Assembly (NCBI RefSeq): GCF_900142195.1
Contig: NZ_FRAB01000027.1
Span: 1 to 64,000, forward strand
Origin: Paraburkholderia terricola
GTDB lineage: Bacteria; Pseudomonadota; Gammaproteobacteria; Burkholderiales; Burkholderiaceae
DNA length: 64,000 nucleotides
Direction of reading: 5' to 3'
Position 1 is the stretch's first letter, and every line of letters starts with the position of its first letter. Both the position numbers and the translations under genes were made by a program. The notes under the pieces were generated by a model that did not search any database, had not been told where the DNA came from, and worked only from the letters and a program-made list of their open reading frames with translations. Below, one piece after another: positions 63,223 to 64,000 of this stretch.

Positions 63223-64000
63223 TCAAGTGAGCCGCAGTGGTTCGATCATCAGTTTTTCGTCTTCGAGCCAGATCTGCACCGGCTTGCCGAGCACGTCGGC
63301 CGGCAGCGGGTTCTCGGTCGTTCGATAGATGCCCGCGATCGAGATCAGTTCCGGTTCGAGACACGTGCAGAAAATGCGCGCGTCGTGGTTGCCCTGCACG
63401 CCGGCCAAGGCCCGGCCGCGCAACGGCGCGTAAATATGGATGTTGCCTTCCGCGATCACTTCCGCGCCGTAGCTCACCAACCCGAGCACGACGAGGTCGC
63501 CCTTTGCATAGATGCGCTGGCCCGAGCGCAGCGGCTTGTCGACCACCATCGTTTGCGACGAAGTGGCGAGACGTACCGGCTCCGCGGCGGGCGCCGGGTC
63601 GGCTGCGGCTGCGGCTGCCGAGAACAGATCGTCCGCCGGCGTGGCGTTCGTGACGGCGGCATCCGGTGCCGCCGCGGATGCGTTGGCGCTTTCCTCGTCC
63701 GCGGACCTGGCGGCGGGGCCGCGGCGGTCGCGCGCTTCGAGCACCGGCAATGCCGATTCGGCCGCCCACGCCTGCTGCGCGTTGGCGACCACGCCGACCG
63801 GGCGCATGCGCACGCTGTCGAGCAGTTGCGCGATGTCGGCGAGCGGCACGCGTTCGTTCTCCGCGAGACGGCGCACGTCGATCGCGACGACATCGTTGGC
63901 AAAAAATTCGGGGGTCGCCTCGAAGCGCCGGGTCAATTCGGCACGCATGGCGTCGAGGTCGGTTGTCTTGACCACAAACAGGAGCGTGTCGACAGAGCCG
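63223..64000 (-). CDS. minC: septum site-determining protein MinC (5' end outside window)
   Basis: Inhibitor of FtsZ polymerisation. The visible 259 residues run from GSVDTLLFVVKTTDLDAMR at the edge (about 13 residues before this are missing) through the N-terminal FtsZ-inhibiting domain, an Ala/Pro-rich linker of roughly 50 residues, and the C-terminal beta-helix (VLGLVSYGAEVIAEGNIHIY, GRALAGVQGNHDARI), ending at 63223. A GTG at 63975 is inside the gene and is not the real start. minC, minD and minE are in one operon. Confidence 0.92.
   Translation of the reverse strand, partial: GSVDTLLFVVKTTDLDAMRAELTRRFEATPEFFANDVVAIDVRRLAENERVPLADIAQLLDSVRMRPVGVVANAQQAWAAESALPVLEARDRRGPAARSADEESANASAAAPDAAVTNATPADDLFSAAAAAADPAPAAEPVRLATSSQTMVVDKPLRSGQRIYAKGDLVVLGLVSYGAEVIAEGNIHIYAPLRGRALAGVQGNHDARIFCTCLEPELISIAGIYRTTENPLPADVLGKPVQIWLEDEKLMIEPLRLT

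Noticed and set aside
1..64000. CRISPR arrays, tRNA and rRNA genes
   Set aside because: I saw no regularly spaced repeats and no tRNA cloverleaf or rRNA sequence on either strand, though a tRNA scan was not run.

Overview
The window is a piece of a high-GC beta-proteobacterial chromosome, most likely Paraburkholderia or Burkholderia. The reasons are the compact GC-rich housekeeping blocks, the fused hemDX next to hemY and divergent from ppc, a Burkholderia-type trimeric porin, an EnvZ/OmpR-type two-component pair, FUSC and NitT/TauT-type transporters, and minCDE. The genus call is an inference; no rRNA or tRNA gene is present to fix it.

Layout. 1-0.3 kb: 5' end of an IS4-type transposase running off the left edge. 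0.4-4.1 kb: two paralogous sigma-54 activators around two small membrane proteins. 4.5-5.6 kb: a tandem pair of duplicated lipoproteins. 5.7-8.8 kb: ABC importer (ATPase plus double permease) with no binding protein. 9.5-11.6 kb: a membrane diguanylate cyclase and a small Cas2/SinR-like-looking protein. 11.7-14.5 kb: EnvZ/OmpR-type pair divergent from a Spy/CpxP-like periplasmic protein. 14.7-18.5 kb: pirin, then a HisQMP-type importer whose binding-protein gene is only a fragment. 19.1-31.3 kb: porin, glnB-nadE, FemAB-like acyltransferase, GIY-YIG protein, FUSC exporter, ppa, and a dehydrogenase/SDR/MFS catabolic cluster.

31.4-42.9 kb is different: codon use and base composition look less GC-rich, gaps are long, and genes are of accessory type. 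It holds two lipoproteins, a PD-(D/E)xK nuclease-like protein, a HEPN-like protein, an orphan ParA ATPase, a short histidyl-tRNA-synthetase-like gene, a 1094-aa SF2 helicase with a nuclease-like C-terminus, a structured RNA resembling phage C4 antisense RNA, and a small hypothetical protein. It reads as a genomic island with defence-like content. The most unusual part is 37.39-38.24 kb. A palindrome-rich promoter region precedes a 26-codon leader peptide with four consecutive His codons, then a hairpin and an intrinsic terminator, then a catalytic-core-only HisRS-like gene. That gene is broken by a +1 shift at a site (CUU followed by a His codon, with an upstream GGAG) that resembles the prfB frameshift site. 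This could be a double histidine-sensing control or simply a decayed gene; comparison with homologues would decide.

43.0-54.3 kb returns to core genome: hemY-hemDX-hemC on the minus strand, divergent ppc, a methyltransferase/XRE-regulator divergent pair, and argH. 54.5-64.0 kb: NIPSNAP-like protein, TonB-like lipoprotein, MFS (MHS) transporter, several very small membrane or lipoprotein genes, heptosyltransferase waaC, ClC channel, YXWGXW-repeat protein, and minE-minD-minC, with minC running off the right edge.
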